Source: Cynocephalus volans (lineage: Eukaryota > Chordata > Mammalia > Dermoptera > Cynocephalidae). Taken from it: DNA of 64,000 bases. Both the position numbers and the translations under genes were made by a program. The stretch lies in NCBI RefSeq assembly GCF_027409185.1, contig NC_084472.1, forward strand, positions 47,541,427 to 47,605,426, written 5' to 3'. Below are positions 26,021 to 38,110 of this stretch, one piece after another (position 1 is the first letter of the stretch; each line of letters opens with the position of its first letter). Under the pieces are notes generated by a model. That model was not told where the DNA came from and did not search any database. It saw only the letters and a program-made list of their open reading frames with translations.

Positions 26021-27128
26021 AGACCTTAGTTGCACATATCCCAATTTAAAATAATGTATAGAAAAAAACGTACTTACACATTTTGTTTATTACCCTATCA
26101 GTGTACATGTAGATTTTTCCTGGTGTCCAGCTACCATCTTTTCTTGTTCATCTTTTCTTTTTCTTGTTTCTTAAGACTGTGTTTAATTGCATTGGAGGGT
26201 TTTTTTTTTAAATTTGATTCACTAATAATCAACTAAATGATATTCTGATTTGCTTTAATTTAGCCACTGAAGCCTCTTCTCATCTCCATTCTTATATTCT
26301 CACTCTTGCCCCTCCTAGAATGACCCCCTTGTTTCTCTTTATTCAATCTATTCCTCAAGGCCAGACACTCCCCAACATTTTGTTGTGTTTTGTTTTGCTT
26401 CCCAGCTTTACTGAAGTAAGACTGACAAGTAAAAATCATATATATCTAAGGTGTGCAATATTATGTTTTGATATACCTGTACATTATTAAATCATTTTTA
26501 CAATTAAACTAATAAACTTGTCAGTCACCTTGAATATTTACTGTATTTTGTAGTGAGAACACTTGAGATCTGCTCTCTTAGCAAATTTCAAGTATTCAGT
26601 ACGTTATTAACTATAGTCACCACACTGTACACTACCTCTTTGAATATATTCATCTTATAACTTAACTGAAAGCTGAAGCCTTTTAACCAACATCTGTACA
26701 CTTCCAGCATACTCCAGCTCCTAGAAACTACCATTTTACTCTTTCTATTAGTTTGACTTTTTTAGACTCCACATATGAGTGAGATCATGCAGATTTTTCT
26801 TTCTGTGTCTGACACACTTTGCTTAGCATAATATCCTCCAGGTTCATTCATGTTATTGCAAATGGCAGAATTTCCTTCTTTTTTAAGACAGAATAGTATT
26901 CCAGTGTATATTCATGGCACATTTTCTTTATCCATTCATCCACCAACTTATACTTAGGTTGTTTTCATATCTTGGCTATTGTGAATAATGCTGCAGTAAA
27001 CATGGATATGCTTTCCTTTGGATACATACTCAGAAGCAGAATTGCTGGATCATATGGTAATTCCATTTTCAGTTTTTTGAGGAATCACCATACAGTTTTC
27101 CACAATGGCTGTATCAATTTACATTTTC

Positions 27129-27347
27129 TTTTCTTTTTTAAAAAAATTATTTATTTATTTTATTTTATTTAAAAAAAAAATTTTTTTAAATTTTATTTTG
27201 TCGATATACATTGTGGTTGATTATTGTTGCCCCTTACCAAAACCTTCCTCCCTCCTCCCTCTCCTCCCTGCCCCCCAACAATGGCCCCTCTGTTTGCTTG
27301 TCGTATCAACTTCAAGTAATTGTGGTTGTTATATCTCCCCCCCCCCG

Positions 27348-27393
<46 letters not shown>

Positions 27394-27560
27394 TTATATA
27401 TTAATTTTTAGCTCCCACCAATAAGTGAGAACATGTGGTATTTCTCTTTCTGTGCCTGACACGTTTCACTTAATATAATTCTCTCAAGGTCCATGCATGT
27501 TGTTGCAAATGGCAGTATTTCATTCGTTTTTATAGCTGAGTAGTATTCCATTGTGTATAG
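27129..27560 (-). mobile_element. Young 5'-truncated L1 3' end with 15-bp TSD
   Basis: Reverse-orientation copy of the same L1 3' UTR seen at 4.0 kb: 'ttttgtcgatatacattgtgg', the C-rich complement of the G-rich tract, poly-C, (TG)n, then the ORF2 end. It is flanked by perfect duplications 'tcaatttacattttc' at 27114-27128 and 27561-27575, the host being the older antisense L1. Total insertion is about 430 bp. It is clearly younger than its host L1. Confidence 0.96.
27350..27390 (+). repeat. (TG)n microsatellite
   Basis: Reverse complement of the (CA)n unit of the young L1 3' UTR, just right of a poly-C run (27337-27346). Confidence 0.95.
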
Positions 27561-27923
27561 TCAATTTACATTTTCACTAACAGTGTATAAGGGTTCCCTT
27601 TTTACAAAATCCTTAACAATTATCTTTTGGCTTTTTAAAAAAATAATAGCCATTGTAACATGTGTCAGGTGATAGCTCATTGTGGTTTTAATTTGTATTC
27701 CCCTAATGATTAGTGATGTTGAGCACCTTTTCATATATCTACTGGCCATCTGTATGTCTTCTCTGAAGAAATGCCTATTCAGATTTCTAGCCCATTTTTT
27801 AACGGGGTTGTTTTTTTACTATTGAGTTGTAAGATTTTCTTATATTTTTTGGTGTTAACCTCTTATTAACATACAAAGTTTGTAAATAATTTTTCTTAAT
27901 ATATAGTTGCCTTTTCATTTTGT

Positions 27924-27926
<3 letters not shown>

Positions 27927-27956
<30 letters not shown>
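27927..27956 (+). repeat. Poly-T run
   Basis: About 30 T in the antisense old L1. The usual L1 sequence (in reverse, the piece around the RNase-H-like tail of ORF2) looks deleted here, so the run may mark a collapsed small insertion or a deletion. Confidence 0.85.
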
Positions 27957-27961
<5 letters not shown>

Positions 27962-28848
27962 AGATAATAGTCCACTTTTATTCTTTTTCATATGGATATC
28001 CAGCTTTTCCAACACCATTTATAGAAGAGACATTCTTTCCTCATTGTGTATCCTTGGCTCTTCTGTCAAAGATTAGTTGACTATATATGTGTGGGTTTAT
28101 TTTTATTTCTGGATTTTGTATTGTTTTCCATTGGCCTATGTGTTTGTTCTTATACCAGCACTACACTGTCTTGATTCCTGTAGATTTGTAATGTAACTTG
28201 AAATCAGAAAATGTAATGTCTCCAGCTTTGTTTTTCGTCTCAAGGTTGCTTTAGCTATCCAGGGTCTTTTGTGGGCCCATCTGAATTTTAAGATTGTTTT
28301 TTTCTACTTCTTTGAAAAACAGCATTGGAATTTTGATAGGGATTGCACTGAATCTGTGGGTCCCTTTGGGTTGTATGGACATTTTAGCAATATTAATTTT
28401 TCCATTCCATGAACACTGGACTTGGTTTTCATTCATTTGTGTCTTTTTCAATTTTTTGTATTAATATTTTATAGTTTTCAGTGTACATATACCTCACCTC
28501 CTTGGTTAAGTTTATATTTTTGATGCTGTTGTAAGTGGTATTATTTTCTTAATTTCTTTCTAAAGTAATCTGTTGTTAGTGTGCAGAAATAAAACCAATT
28601 TTTGTGTGATGATTTTGTAACCTGAATTTGTTACTTCTAGTAGATTTTTGTTGCTGGTGGTCATGGTGGTAGAGTCTTTAGGATTTTCTAAATCCATGTC
28701 AGATCATGTCTTCCACAATCAGAGAGAATTTAATTTCTTTCTTTCCAATTTGGGTCATTTTATTTCTTTTTCTTGACAATTGCTCTGACTAGGATAAAAA
28801 TACCATGTTGAATAGAAGTGGCAAGAGTGGACATCTTTTTGTTGTTCC

Positions 28849-29208
28849 TTATCTTAGAGGAAAATCTTTCTTTTTTTCATTTTTGAGTATGATGTTAGCT
28901 GTGGGTTTGTCTTGTATAGCCTTTATTATGTTGAGGTTCATTTCTTCTAACCCTAATTTCTTGAGAGGTTTTATAAAAAAACAGTTTTGATTTTTATCAA
29001 ATGCTTTTTCCGCATTTGTTAAGATGATTAAATGATTTTTATCCTTGATTCTGTTACTGTTGTGTATCACAGTTGTTGATTTGCATATATTGAACCATCC
29101 TTTCATCCCAGGAATAAATCCCATTTGATCGTGCTGTATGATTCTTTTAATGTGCTGTTGAATTTGTTTTGTTAGTATTTTGTTGAGGATTTTTGCATCT
29201 ACACTCAT
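28849..29208 (-). pseudogene. L1 ORF2p reverse-transcriptase remnant of the ancient L1
   Basis: A 119-codon frame with the RT block 'D-Q-M-G-F-I-P-G-M' (residues 27-35) and the region around 'N-A-E-K-A-F-D' (65-71). In active L1 the first of these residues is the catalytic Asp of RT motif A, replaced here by Asn. The '[21 protein letters not shown]' block follows. It is interrupted at both ends by stops. This fossil belongs to the L1 spanning 26.4-39.5 kb. Confidence 0.85.
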
Positions 29209-29640
29209 CAGGAATATTGCCCTGTAATTTTCTTTCCATGTAGTGTCCTTGTCTGGCTTTGGTATAAGGGTAATGCTGGCCTCATAGAAAGACTTTGAAA
29301 TTTTTGGAAGAGACTGAAAAGGATTGACATCAATTCTTTTTTAAATGTTGGTAGAATTCACCAGTGAAGCCATGTGGCCCTGGAATTTCTTTGGTGGGGA
29401 GATTTTTCAATACTGATTCAATTACGTTACTTATAGGCCTGTTCATTTTTTTGTTTGTTTCTTCATGATTCAGTCTTGGTAGGGTCTATGATTCTAGAAA
29501 TTTATCCACTTCTTTTAGGTTATCTAATTTAATGGCATATATTTATTTAGAGTAGTCTTTTCTGATTCTTTGTATTTCTGTGGTAATGCATTACAGTTTT
29601 AATTCTCCTCTTTTATTTCTGATTTTATTTATTTGGGTCT

Positions 29641-30321
<681 letters not shown>

Positions 30322-31210
30322 TGTCTTCCCTCTTTTTTTCTTAGCCTAGCTAAATAAAAGGTTTGCTAATTTTGTTATCTTTTCAAAACAAACAACTTCA
30401 TTTTATGGATATTTTTTATTGTTTGCATAGTTCCTATTTCATTTATTTCTGCTCTAACATTTGTTATTTCCCTTATTCAGGTAACTTTGAAATTGTGTCA
30501 TTCCTTTTATAGTTCCTTGAGGTAGAAAGTTAAACTATTTATTTGAGATTTGGTTTCTTAATGTAGGTGTCAGCCACTGTAAATTTTTAGAACTACTGTT
30601 ACCACATCTCATAAGTTTTGGTAAGTTTTCTTTCCATTTTTATTTGTCTCAAGATTTTCTTTTTTCTTTTTGACCTATTGATTGTTCAGGAGTATATTGT
30701 TTAATTTCCACATATTTGTGAATTTTTCATCTTATTTCCTGTTATTGAATTCTAGTTTTATACTATTGTGTTCAGAAAAGATACCTGATATAATTTCAAG
30801 CTTCTTAAAAATTTTAAGATGTGTTTTGTGGCTTAAAATATGATCTATTCTGGAGAATGTTCTGTGTGTGCTTTAAAAGAATATGTATTCTGTGGCTCTT
30901 GGGTGGAATGTTCTGTATATGTCTGTTAGGTCCATTTGGTCAAAAATGTAGGTTAAGTCCAAAGGTTTATTATTGTTCTCTGCCTGAATGATCTAGCCAC
31001 TATTGAAAGTAAGTTATTAAAGTCCTCAAGTACCATTGTATTGCTGTCTATAACTACTTTCAGATATACTTTACCTGTTTTACATTTTTAGGTGCTTTGA
31101 TGGCGAGTGCATATATATTTATAATTGTTATATCCACTTGATGAACTGACCCCTTTATTATCATATCATGACATTCTTTGTCTCTTGTGACAGTTTTTAC
31201 TTATAATCTA

Positions 31211-31721
31211 TATATTAGTCTGGGTTCTCCAGAGAGACAGAAGCAATAGGATATGTTACAATTATATGAAGGGATTTATTAGGGGAATTAGCTCATATGA
31301 CTATAAAGAAAAGTCCCATGATAGGCTGTCTATAAACTGAATGCTAGTAGCATGGCTCAGTCCAAGTCCAAAGGCCTCAAAACTAGAGAAGCTGATGGTG
31401 TCCTTGGTGTAAATCCTGGAACCCAAAAGCAGAAGAGTCTTGAACTCTGATGTCCATGGACAGGAGAGAAGAGTGTACCCAGCTTTAGCTGATTGAGAGA
31501 GAGCTTCACCTTTTTCCTCTGTCTTCTGCTCTCTCCAGACCCAGAGTTGATTGGATGGTTCCCACCCATACTGAGGGTGGGCCTTTCCTACCCAGTCCAC
31601 TCAGACTCTCATACTAATCTCTGCTGGAAATGCCCTCATGTACACACCAAAAATGATAGCTTTACCAGGGTTTATCAGAATTCCTTCACTTAACCCAGTT
31701 GACACCTAGACTTAACCTTCA
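31211..31721 (-). repeat. 3' LTR of the ERVL-like provirus
   Basis: About 511 bp. In + coordinates it starts 'tatattagtctgggttctcc' and ends 'gacacctagacttaaccttca'. On the minus strand it runs TGAAGG...ATA. The terminal CA expected at its left edge has mutated. It abuts the truncated integrase frame directly, with no visible polypurine tract at 31722-31745. Confidence 0.9.
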
Positions 31722-32094
31722 TAAGTCCAGAGTAAGTGTCTATTACAGTAAGGTCAAAATGCTTCCTCTTCCATGATGGAAGTGGTTCAATGTAATCAAC
31801 CTCCCACCAGGTGGCTGGCTGACCACCCCGGGGAATGGTGCCGTATTGGGGGCTCAGTGTTGGCCTCTGCGGCTGGCAGATTGGGCACTCAGTGGTTGCC
31901 GCAGCCAGATCAGCCTTGATGAGTGGAGGTCTATATTTCTCAGCCCATGCATAACCTCCATCCCTGCTACCATGGTCACTTTGCTCATGAGCCCACTGGG
32001 CAATGACAAGGGTTGCTGGAGAAAGAGGCTGACTAGTATCCACAGAATGGATCATCCTATCCACCTGATTATTAAAGTCTTTTGCTGAGGTCAC
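31690..32094 (-). pseudogene. ERVL pol: truncated integrase N-terminal half
   Basis: A 134-codon frame. The zinc-binding HHCC domain is visible as H36, H41, C70 and C73. The start of the catalytic core follows, with D100 (E-V-D-Y) as the first Asp of the D,D-35-E triad and V-I-D-T-Y-S-G (117-123). After residue ~124 the frame is translated from LTR sequence (31721 and below) and stops. The second Asp, the Glu, the C-terminal domain and anything 3' of integrase (in ERVL, a dUTPase region) are missing. It cannot catalyse strand transfer. Confidence 0.85.
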
Positions 32095-32433
32095 TCACTG
32101 ATGGACATTCACATTGGAAACAAATATCTCCACATCCTTTGCCCACTCAGAGAGGTCCATCCACATAACTCTTTCCCAAATTTCTTTCTCATCAATTTTC
32201 CTGTCATGTTCTTTCCATGTCCTTGATCATCCAGCCAAACCATTGGATACAGCCCACAAATCAGTATATAATCGCACATGTGGCCATTTCTCCTTCCAAG
32301 CGAAGTGCACAACCAAGTGCACTACCCAAAGTTCTGCCCATTGAGAAGATTTCCCCTCACCAATGTCCTTCAGGGATATCCCAGAAGAGGGGTGCAGTGC
32401 CACAGATGTCTACTTTCAGGTGGTGCCTGCATA

Positions 32434-32709
32434 TCATGGGGAACCATCTGTAAACCAGGCTCTAGGCTTGTCTTCCTCTGTCAGCTGATCATAGGGAACT
32501 ACCCATGAAGCCACAGGTGCAGGCTGGGGAAGAGAAGGCAGTGTAGCAGAAGTAGGAACCATGGGCATTTGGGCCACTTCTTCATGTAACTTACTCGTGT
32601 CCTCAGGACCTACTCGGCCCTGATCATGTATACATACACCATTTCCATTTGATGATTGAGTGCTGCTGCACACACCCAACCTTATGACTTTTGGGGTCAT
32701 ATAACACAT
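32434..32709 (-). pseudogene. ERVL pol: connection/RNase H start
   Basis: A 91-codon frame with the RNase H motif T-D-G-S at residues 87-90. It ends at a stop just after this motif, so only the first catalytic Asp of RNase H is in this frame. Between it and the integrase frame (32095-32433) more RNase H sequence is present but frame-shifted. It lies in order between RT and IN in the same provirus. Confidence 0.75.
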
Positions 32710-33194
32710 GGTTCACGATGGGCAGCTCAGGTTGCATGGTAACTTGATGGCCCATAGTCAAATGTTCAGTTTCTACTAAGGCCCTGTTGCAAGCCAAGAG
32801 CTGTTTCTCAAAAGAAGTGTAATTATCTGTGGATGATGGAAGGGCCTTGCTCCAAAACCCTAAGGGAGTTCACTGTGATTAACCTATAGGGGCCTGCCAA
32901 AGGCTCCATATTGCATCCTTATCTGCAACTGACACTTCAAGGACCATTGGGTCTGCTGGATCTTATGGCTCAAGGGGAAGAACAGCTTGCACAGCAGCAT
33001 GAACCTGTTGCAGAGCCTTCTCCTGCTCTGGGCCATGCTCATAACTAGCAGGCTTTTGTGTCACTCAGTAGATGGGCCAGAGTAATACACCCAAATAAGG
33101 AATGTGTTGCCTCCCAAATCCAAATAGACCCACTAGGTGCCATGCCTCTTTCTTGGCTGTAGGAGGGGACAGATGCAACAATTTATCCTTCACT

Positions 33195-33998
33195 TTAGAA
33201 GGGATGTCTAGACATGCCCCACCATTGGACCCCTAGAAATTTAATTGAGGTAGAAGGCCCCTGAATTTTAGTCAGATTTATTTCCCATCCTCTGACATGC
33301 AAATATCTTACTAATAAGTCCAGAGAAGTTGCTATTTCATGCTCACTAGATCCAATCAGCATAATGTCATCAATGTAATGGACCAGCATAATGTCTTGTG
33401 GAAGGGAAAGGCAATCAAGATCCCTGCAAAATAATTTGTGGCATAGGGCTGGAGAGTTGATATATCCCTGAGGTATTACATTAAAGGTGCATTGCTGGCC
33501 TTGCCAACTGAAAGCAAACTGCTTCTGGTGGGCCTTATGGACAGGGATGGAGAAAAGTGCATTCACTAAATCAATAACTGCATAGTAGGTACCTGGAGAT
33601 GTGTTAATTTGTTCAAGCAATGAAACCACATCTGGCACAGCAGCTGCAATTGGAGTCAACACTTGGATAAGCTTACAATAATCCACCGTCATCCTCCAAG
33701 ATCCATCTGTCTTTTTCACAGGCCAAATAGGAGAGTTGAATGGGGATGTGGTGGGAATCACCACCCCTGTCTCTTTCAAGTCCTTGATAGTAGCACTAAT
33801 CTCTGCAATCCCTCCAGGAATGTGGTATTGTTTTTGATTTACTATTTTCCTAGGTAGAGGCAGCTGTAATGGCTTCCATATGGCCTTCCCCACCATAATT
33901 GTCCTCACTCCACAGGTCAGGGAACCAATGTGGGGATTCTGCCAGCTACTAAATATGTCTATTCCAATTATGCAATCTGGAACTGGAGAAATAACCAC
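33195..33998 (-). pseudogene. ERVL pol: reverse transcriptase (with protease C-terminus)
   Basis: The longest coding relic of the provirus, 267 codons opened from a GTG. Residues 1-50 are the end of the aspartic protease (I-G-I-D-I). RT follows: [10 protein letters not shown] (85-94), motif A with D143 (V-I-D-L), Q-G-Y-I-N-S-P (177-183) and the Y-I-D-D active site (208-211), flanked by H-Y-I-D-D-I-M-L. All three catalytic Asp positions are present, although motif A reads L-V-N-A-L-F instead of the more usual pattern. The frame stops after about 267 residues, in the thumb. Confidence 0.9.
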
Positions 33999-33999
33999 A

Positions 34000-34130
34000 G
34001 GGCCACTGTGATATTTTGGGTCCCCTGGAATGTATCAATCTCAATTCAGATCCAGTGTCTAGTAGTACCCAAAAGTTCTGATTATTTTCCTTTCCCCAAT
34101 GTACAATTACTCTTGTAAAAGTCTACAGGT
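34000..34130 (-). pseudogene. ERVL pro: aspartic-protease active-site relic
   Basis: Minus-strand codons for L-L-D-T-G-S place the protease active-site D-T-G at 34051-34059. This codon phase is offset by one base from the downstream protease/RT frame that opens at 33998, so a single-base indel separates the active site from the rest. No continuous protease can be made. Confidence 0.75.
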
Positions 34131-35934
34131 AACCTTGGGGAAAGATGGGAAAAAGATTAATAGTACAAATTTTTAGTCGTGTACCAGGGTCCTTCTTTAA
34201 GGAGACCTGGCCACCCCTTCATTCAAGGGGCTCTGGGTCTGTAAACTGGATCAAATCTGGGAATCGATTGAGGGGCCATTACCCTATTTTTGTGATTGGA
34301 GTTAGACTTTTGTTCATTTGACCTAGAAGTTTTCTGCTTATATAGATCAAGTAAGAATTTAGTAGGCTTCCTGTCTATACAACTTACAGGAACACCGTGA
34401 GTAACTAACCAATGCCGTAGATCTATACGAGTCAGACTATTCTGATTATTGCTTTGCCTCTGCTGTCCATTACGGTAACTATACCCACGTTCCCTTTGTC
34501 AGTTGAGTGCCGCCACTTGGCCCTTGTCACCCCCGGACCCAATTAGTCCCATTTCATTTAAGTGTTCCAGTTGCTTGACTGTGGTTCCCCCTGTAAGGTC
34601 TAGTCTACAGAGAAGAGCAATCACAGGGCTCTTCAGGAATGCTGGGGCTTCCTTCACAAATCTATTTCTCAAGGAATTGGTAAAAAATATGTCTCCTGGA
34701 GCTGAGCCTCCAGTGTGTGTGAGTAGGTTTTATGTGACAAATCCGCTCTAGCATTCTAATCTCCCTATGCCTATGAATCCCTTCATCTACAGTTAACCAA
34801 AGGAGATCAGGCATCTCTAACTCACTCACAGTGGGTCATCTTTTTATCCATATTTCAGCCAACCAACCAAACTATTAGCACCTTTCTTAACTTCCCGAGC
34901 TACAACATTAAATGCAGAATCTCTTCTTAGTGGGCCCATATCAATAACTTCAGCCTGATCCAATTTTATGTTCCTTCCACCATTATCCCACACCCTTAAT
35001 ATTCATTGCCATACATATTTTCCTGGTTTCTGCTTATATGAAGTAGAAAATTCATTTAGTTCTTTTGGAGTGTAACACACCTCCTCATGCGTCACACTAT
35101 GTACCTCACCTTTAGCGGCCTGCTGGGCCTTGAATCTAGTTATAGGTCTAGAATCAAAGATGGGTGGTGGGGGTGGGTCCTGAGGAGAATCAGCATTGTC
35201 TTCCTCAGTATCTTCCTCATGGGAAGCCACCACTGTTTCCTTAGGCAATACAGTGTTAATCCCCTCAGGTGGAGTCAGAAAAGCCACTGTCTCTCGGGAT
35301 GTGGATTGGGAGTTCATTAATGGTGAACAAGCCTCAATGCAGTTTAGGGGTTCCATGTCCCCAGTTTCATCAGAGTCTTCCCAGATGTTCCCATCCTAAC
35401 TTGCTGGACTCCATTCTTTCCCAACCAATGCCCTCACTTTAGCAGTAGATACCCTGCGAGGCTGTTAATTAACCTGCCGCTGTAGTTCAGCCAATCTTAT
35501 GATGAGGGCTTGTGTTTGATTTTTTGGCAATTTCAGCCCTGTGGGTACTGGAGAGAAGATTCTGGCCTAAAGAACACCTAGAAACTTTTAGGTCATCTAT
35601 GTGGCGCTTGGGCCAAGAATTTGCTTCACTGAGCTCCCCCTTTTTTTTTCTCAGTTTATCCAGTGATGAGAGGAGCAACCAGCCAATGTCCTTATAGTCC
35701 TTGGATTTCCACAAATACCCAAAAGTATTATGTATAGAGTCACTGAATCTCTTGCCTTTTACAAGCAGTGAATCAGGACCATCAAATGGACTTATTTTGC
35801 ATATCTCTTTAAACAGTTCACAACAAGGACTATCAGTGCTCACGGTATCATTAGAAGTCAAGCATTAGCATTCTTAGGCCTAAAGCCCTGAAACCAATTG
35901 ACAAAATTCTTCTTTAAGATTCTGTTTCTCTAGA
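34131..35934 (-). pseudogene. ERVL gag relic
   Basis: The region between the primer site and pro. Two frames remain. 35487-35861 (124 codons) is the N-terminal matrix-like part, with L-D-K-L-R-K-K-K (67-74). 35003-35356 (117 codons) is acidic and proline-rich, with P-P-P-P-P (61-65), and then has capsid-start-like T-P-K-E-L-N-E-F. The rest (34.13-35.0 kb) is gag-like by position only, broken into short frames. I could not confirm a zinc knuckle. Assignment to gag rests mainly on order and composition. Confidence 0.65.
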
Positions 35935-35950
35935 ACTACTCCTGGTACTA
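35935..35950 (-). promoter_or_regulatory. tRNA-Leu-like primer binding site
   Basis: On the minus strand, five bases inside the 5' LTR, the 16-mer TAGTACCAGGAGTAGT resembles the complement of a tRNA-Leu 3' end (expected TGGTACCAGGAGTGGG; 13 of 16 match). A leucine primer is the defining trait of ERV-L. Confidence 0.8.
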
Positions 35951-35955
35951 AAATC

Positions 35956-36455
35956 TGTATTAGCCTGGGTTCTCCAGAGAGACGGAATCAATAGGATATG
36001 TTATAATTATATGAAGGGATTTATTAGGGGACTTAGCTCATGTGACTATAAAGAAAAGTCCCACAATAAGCAATCTATAAACTGGATTCAGGTAGTGTGG
36101 TTCAGTCCAAGTCCAAAGGCCTCAAAACCAGCTGATGCTGTCCTTGGTGTAAGTCCTGGAAACCAAAAGCAAAAGAGTCTCAAGCTCTGGTGTCCACAGA
36201 CAGGAGAGAAGAGTGTATTGCAGCTCCAGTGGATCGAGAGAGCTTCACCTTTTTCCTGTCTTTTGTTCTTTCCGGACCTCCAGTGGATTGGATGGTTCCT
36301 ATCCACATTGAGGGTGGGTCTTTCCCACCCAGTCCACTCAGACTCATACTAGTCTCTGCTGGAAATGCCCTCATGTACACATCTAAAAGGATAGCTTTAC
36401 CAGGTTTCTAAGCAATCCTTCATCTAAACAAGTTGACACCTAGAATTAACCTTCA
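35956..36455 (-). repeat. 5' LTR of the ERVL-like provirus
   Basis: 500 bp. In + coordinates it starts 'tgtattagcctgggttctcc' and ends 'gacacctagaattaaccttca', so it has proper TG/CA ends. It shares long identical blocks with the LTR at 31.2-31.7 kb ('ttatatgaagggatttatta', 'ctataaagaaaagtccca', 'tccaagtccaaaggcctca'). Confidence 0.92.
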
Positions 36456-37172
36456 CAATCTATTTTGTTTGAAATAAGTTTAACTACACCTGCTTTCTTT
36501 TGGTTTCCATTTGCATGGACTATCTTTTTTCCTTCCTTCTCTTTCTGCCTATGTGTCTCCTTAAAACTGAATGAGTCTCTTGTAGACAACATATAGACAA
36601 CTTTTTCTTTTTAAAATGTAATCTGTTAATTTCTTTCTCTATGGCTGTCTTTCTCTGTGATTTGATGATTTTATGTACTTGAATGCTTTGATTCCTTTTC
36701 TTTGTCTTTTGTATATCAACTATTGGTTTTTGCTTCGTGGTTACCATGACACATACACAAAACATCTTATAATAGTCAACTTTAAATTGATAATAACTTA
36801 TCTTTGACCACATAGAAAAAATCTTCTCTTTTACTCCCCTACCAAATATTTAAAGGTTTTGATGTTATAATTAACATATTTTATATTGTATTTGTTTATA
36901 AATTATTGTAGCTTTTGAAAATGCTATTGTTTTTTAACCTTTATACTACAGTTAAGTAATTTACATACCAACATTACAATATTAGAATATTTTGAATTTG
37001 ACAGTAGTTTTAATTTTACCTGAGAGTCTTATATTTTCATAGGTTACTATTAGTTGTTTTGTTACTAATTAGTGTCTCTTTGTTTCAGCTTGCATAACTC
37101 TTTTAACATTTCTTATAAGGCAGGTCTAGTGTTAATAAAGTTTCTTTGATATTTTGGTCTGGAAAAGTCTTT

Positions 37173-37683
37173 GTGAAGGTTAATTCTAGGTGTCAACTTG
37201 ATTAGATTAAGGAATGCAAAGAAAACTGGTACAACTATCTTTTTAGGTGTGTTCATGAGGATGTTTCTAGAAGATATTAGCATGAGGGCCTGAGTGGACT
37301 GTGTGAGAAAGATCTGTCCTCAATATGGGCAGGAACGTCCAATCCACTGGGGACCTGGAGAGAACAAAAAATGAAGAAAAAAGGTGAATATCACCCTCTA
37401 TCACTGGAGCTGGGATACACTCTTCTCTCCTGTCTGTGGACATCAGAGTTGGAGACTTTCCAGCTTTTGGGTTCCAGAACTTACACCAAGAACACCATTG
37501 GCTTCCCTGGTTTTGACGCCTTTGGATTTGAACTGAGCCATGCTACTGGCATCCAGTTTGCAAATGGCCTATCATGGGAGTTCTTGTCACAATCATGTGA
37601 ACTCATTCCCCTAATAAGTCCCCTGTCATATATTTATAACATATCCTGTTGATTCTGCTCTCTGGAGAATCCTGACTAATATA
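37173..37683 (+). mobile_element. Solo ERVL-like LTR related to the provirus LTR
   Basis: About 510 bp on the opposite strand to the provirus. It begins 'tgaaggttaattctaggtg' and ends 'gagaatcctgactaatata'. Its interior shares 'cctgagtggactg' and 'aacttacaccaagaac' blocks with the reverse complement of the provirus LTR. Flanked by 'gtcttt' at 37167-37172 and 37684-37689, and the host L1 reads continuously when it is removed. No internal region, so a solo LTR. Confidence 0.9.
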
Positions 37684-37759
37684 GTCTTTATCTCCCCTTC
37701 ATTTTTGAAGTACAGCTTTTTGGGTATTCTAAGTTGACATTTCTTTTTCTTTCAGCACT

Positions 37760-38110
37760 TTAAATATCCATCCTATTCTCTTTGGCCTCTAAGGATTCTG
37801 CTGAGTAATCCACTGATAGTCTCTTGATAATTCCATAGTATGTGAAAAGTTTCTTCTCACATACAATGTTGCTTTCATAATACTTTGTTTTTGTTTTTTG
37901 ATTTTGAGTATAACATGTCAGTGAAGTCCTGTTTGGATTGATAGCATTTGGGAACCTTTGAGTTCTATGTATGTGGATGTCCATATTTCTTTCCATATTT
38001 GGGAAATTTTTAGCCATTATTTCTTCAAATAAAAATTGCACTCCACTCTCCTTGTCTTCTTCTTCTAAAACTCCCATAATACTTATTTTAGTTTTCTTGA
38101 TGATGTACAA
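37760..38110 (-). pseudogene. L1 ORF1p remnant of the ancient L1
   Basis: A 116-codon frame. Residues 12-43 (I-M-G-V-L-E-E-E...F-E-E-I-M-A-K-N-F-P-N-M) match the end of the L1 ORF1p RNA-recognition region, and 'H-R-T-Q-R-F-P-N-A-I-N-P-N-R' (48-61) matches the start of its C-terminal domain. ORF1p is the RNA-binding chaperone of the L1 particle. Several stops lie upstream and the coiled-coil part (38.1-38.5 kb) is out of frame. Confidence 0.8.

Larger units (their letters stand above)
31211..36455 (-). mobile_element. ERVL-like endogenous provirus with a 3' pol deletion
   Basis: Two similar ~500-bp LTRs flank a 4.2-kb interior on the minus strand. The order is LTR, leucine-tRNA-like primer site, gag, protease, RT, RNase H, N-terminal half of integrase, LTR. 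There is no env. The pattern (YIDD reverse transcriptase, MLT2-like LTR ends, tRNA-Leu-like PBS) indicates class III ERVL. A short duplication 'aatcta' (31205-31210 and 36457-36462) marks the insertion site inside the older L1; the L1 reads straight through if the provirus is removed. Coding frames are broken by stops and frameshifts, and the LTRs differ roughly every 8-10 bases by eye, so it is old. Confidence 0.9.

Noticed and set aside
31846..32508. Several overlapping plus-strand frames of 66-80 codons
   Set aside because: Shadows of the minus-strand ERVL pol region.
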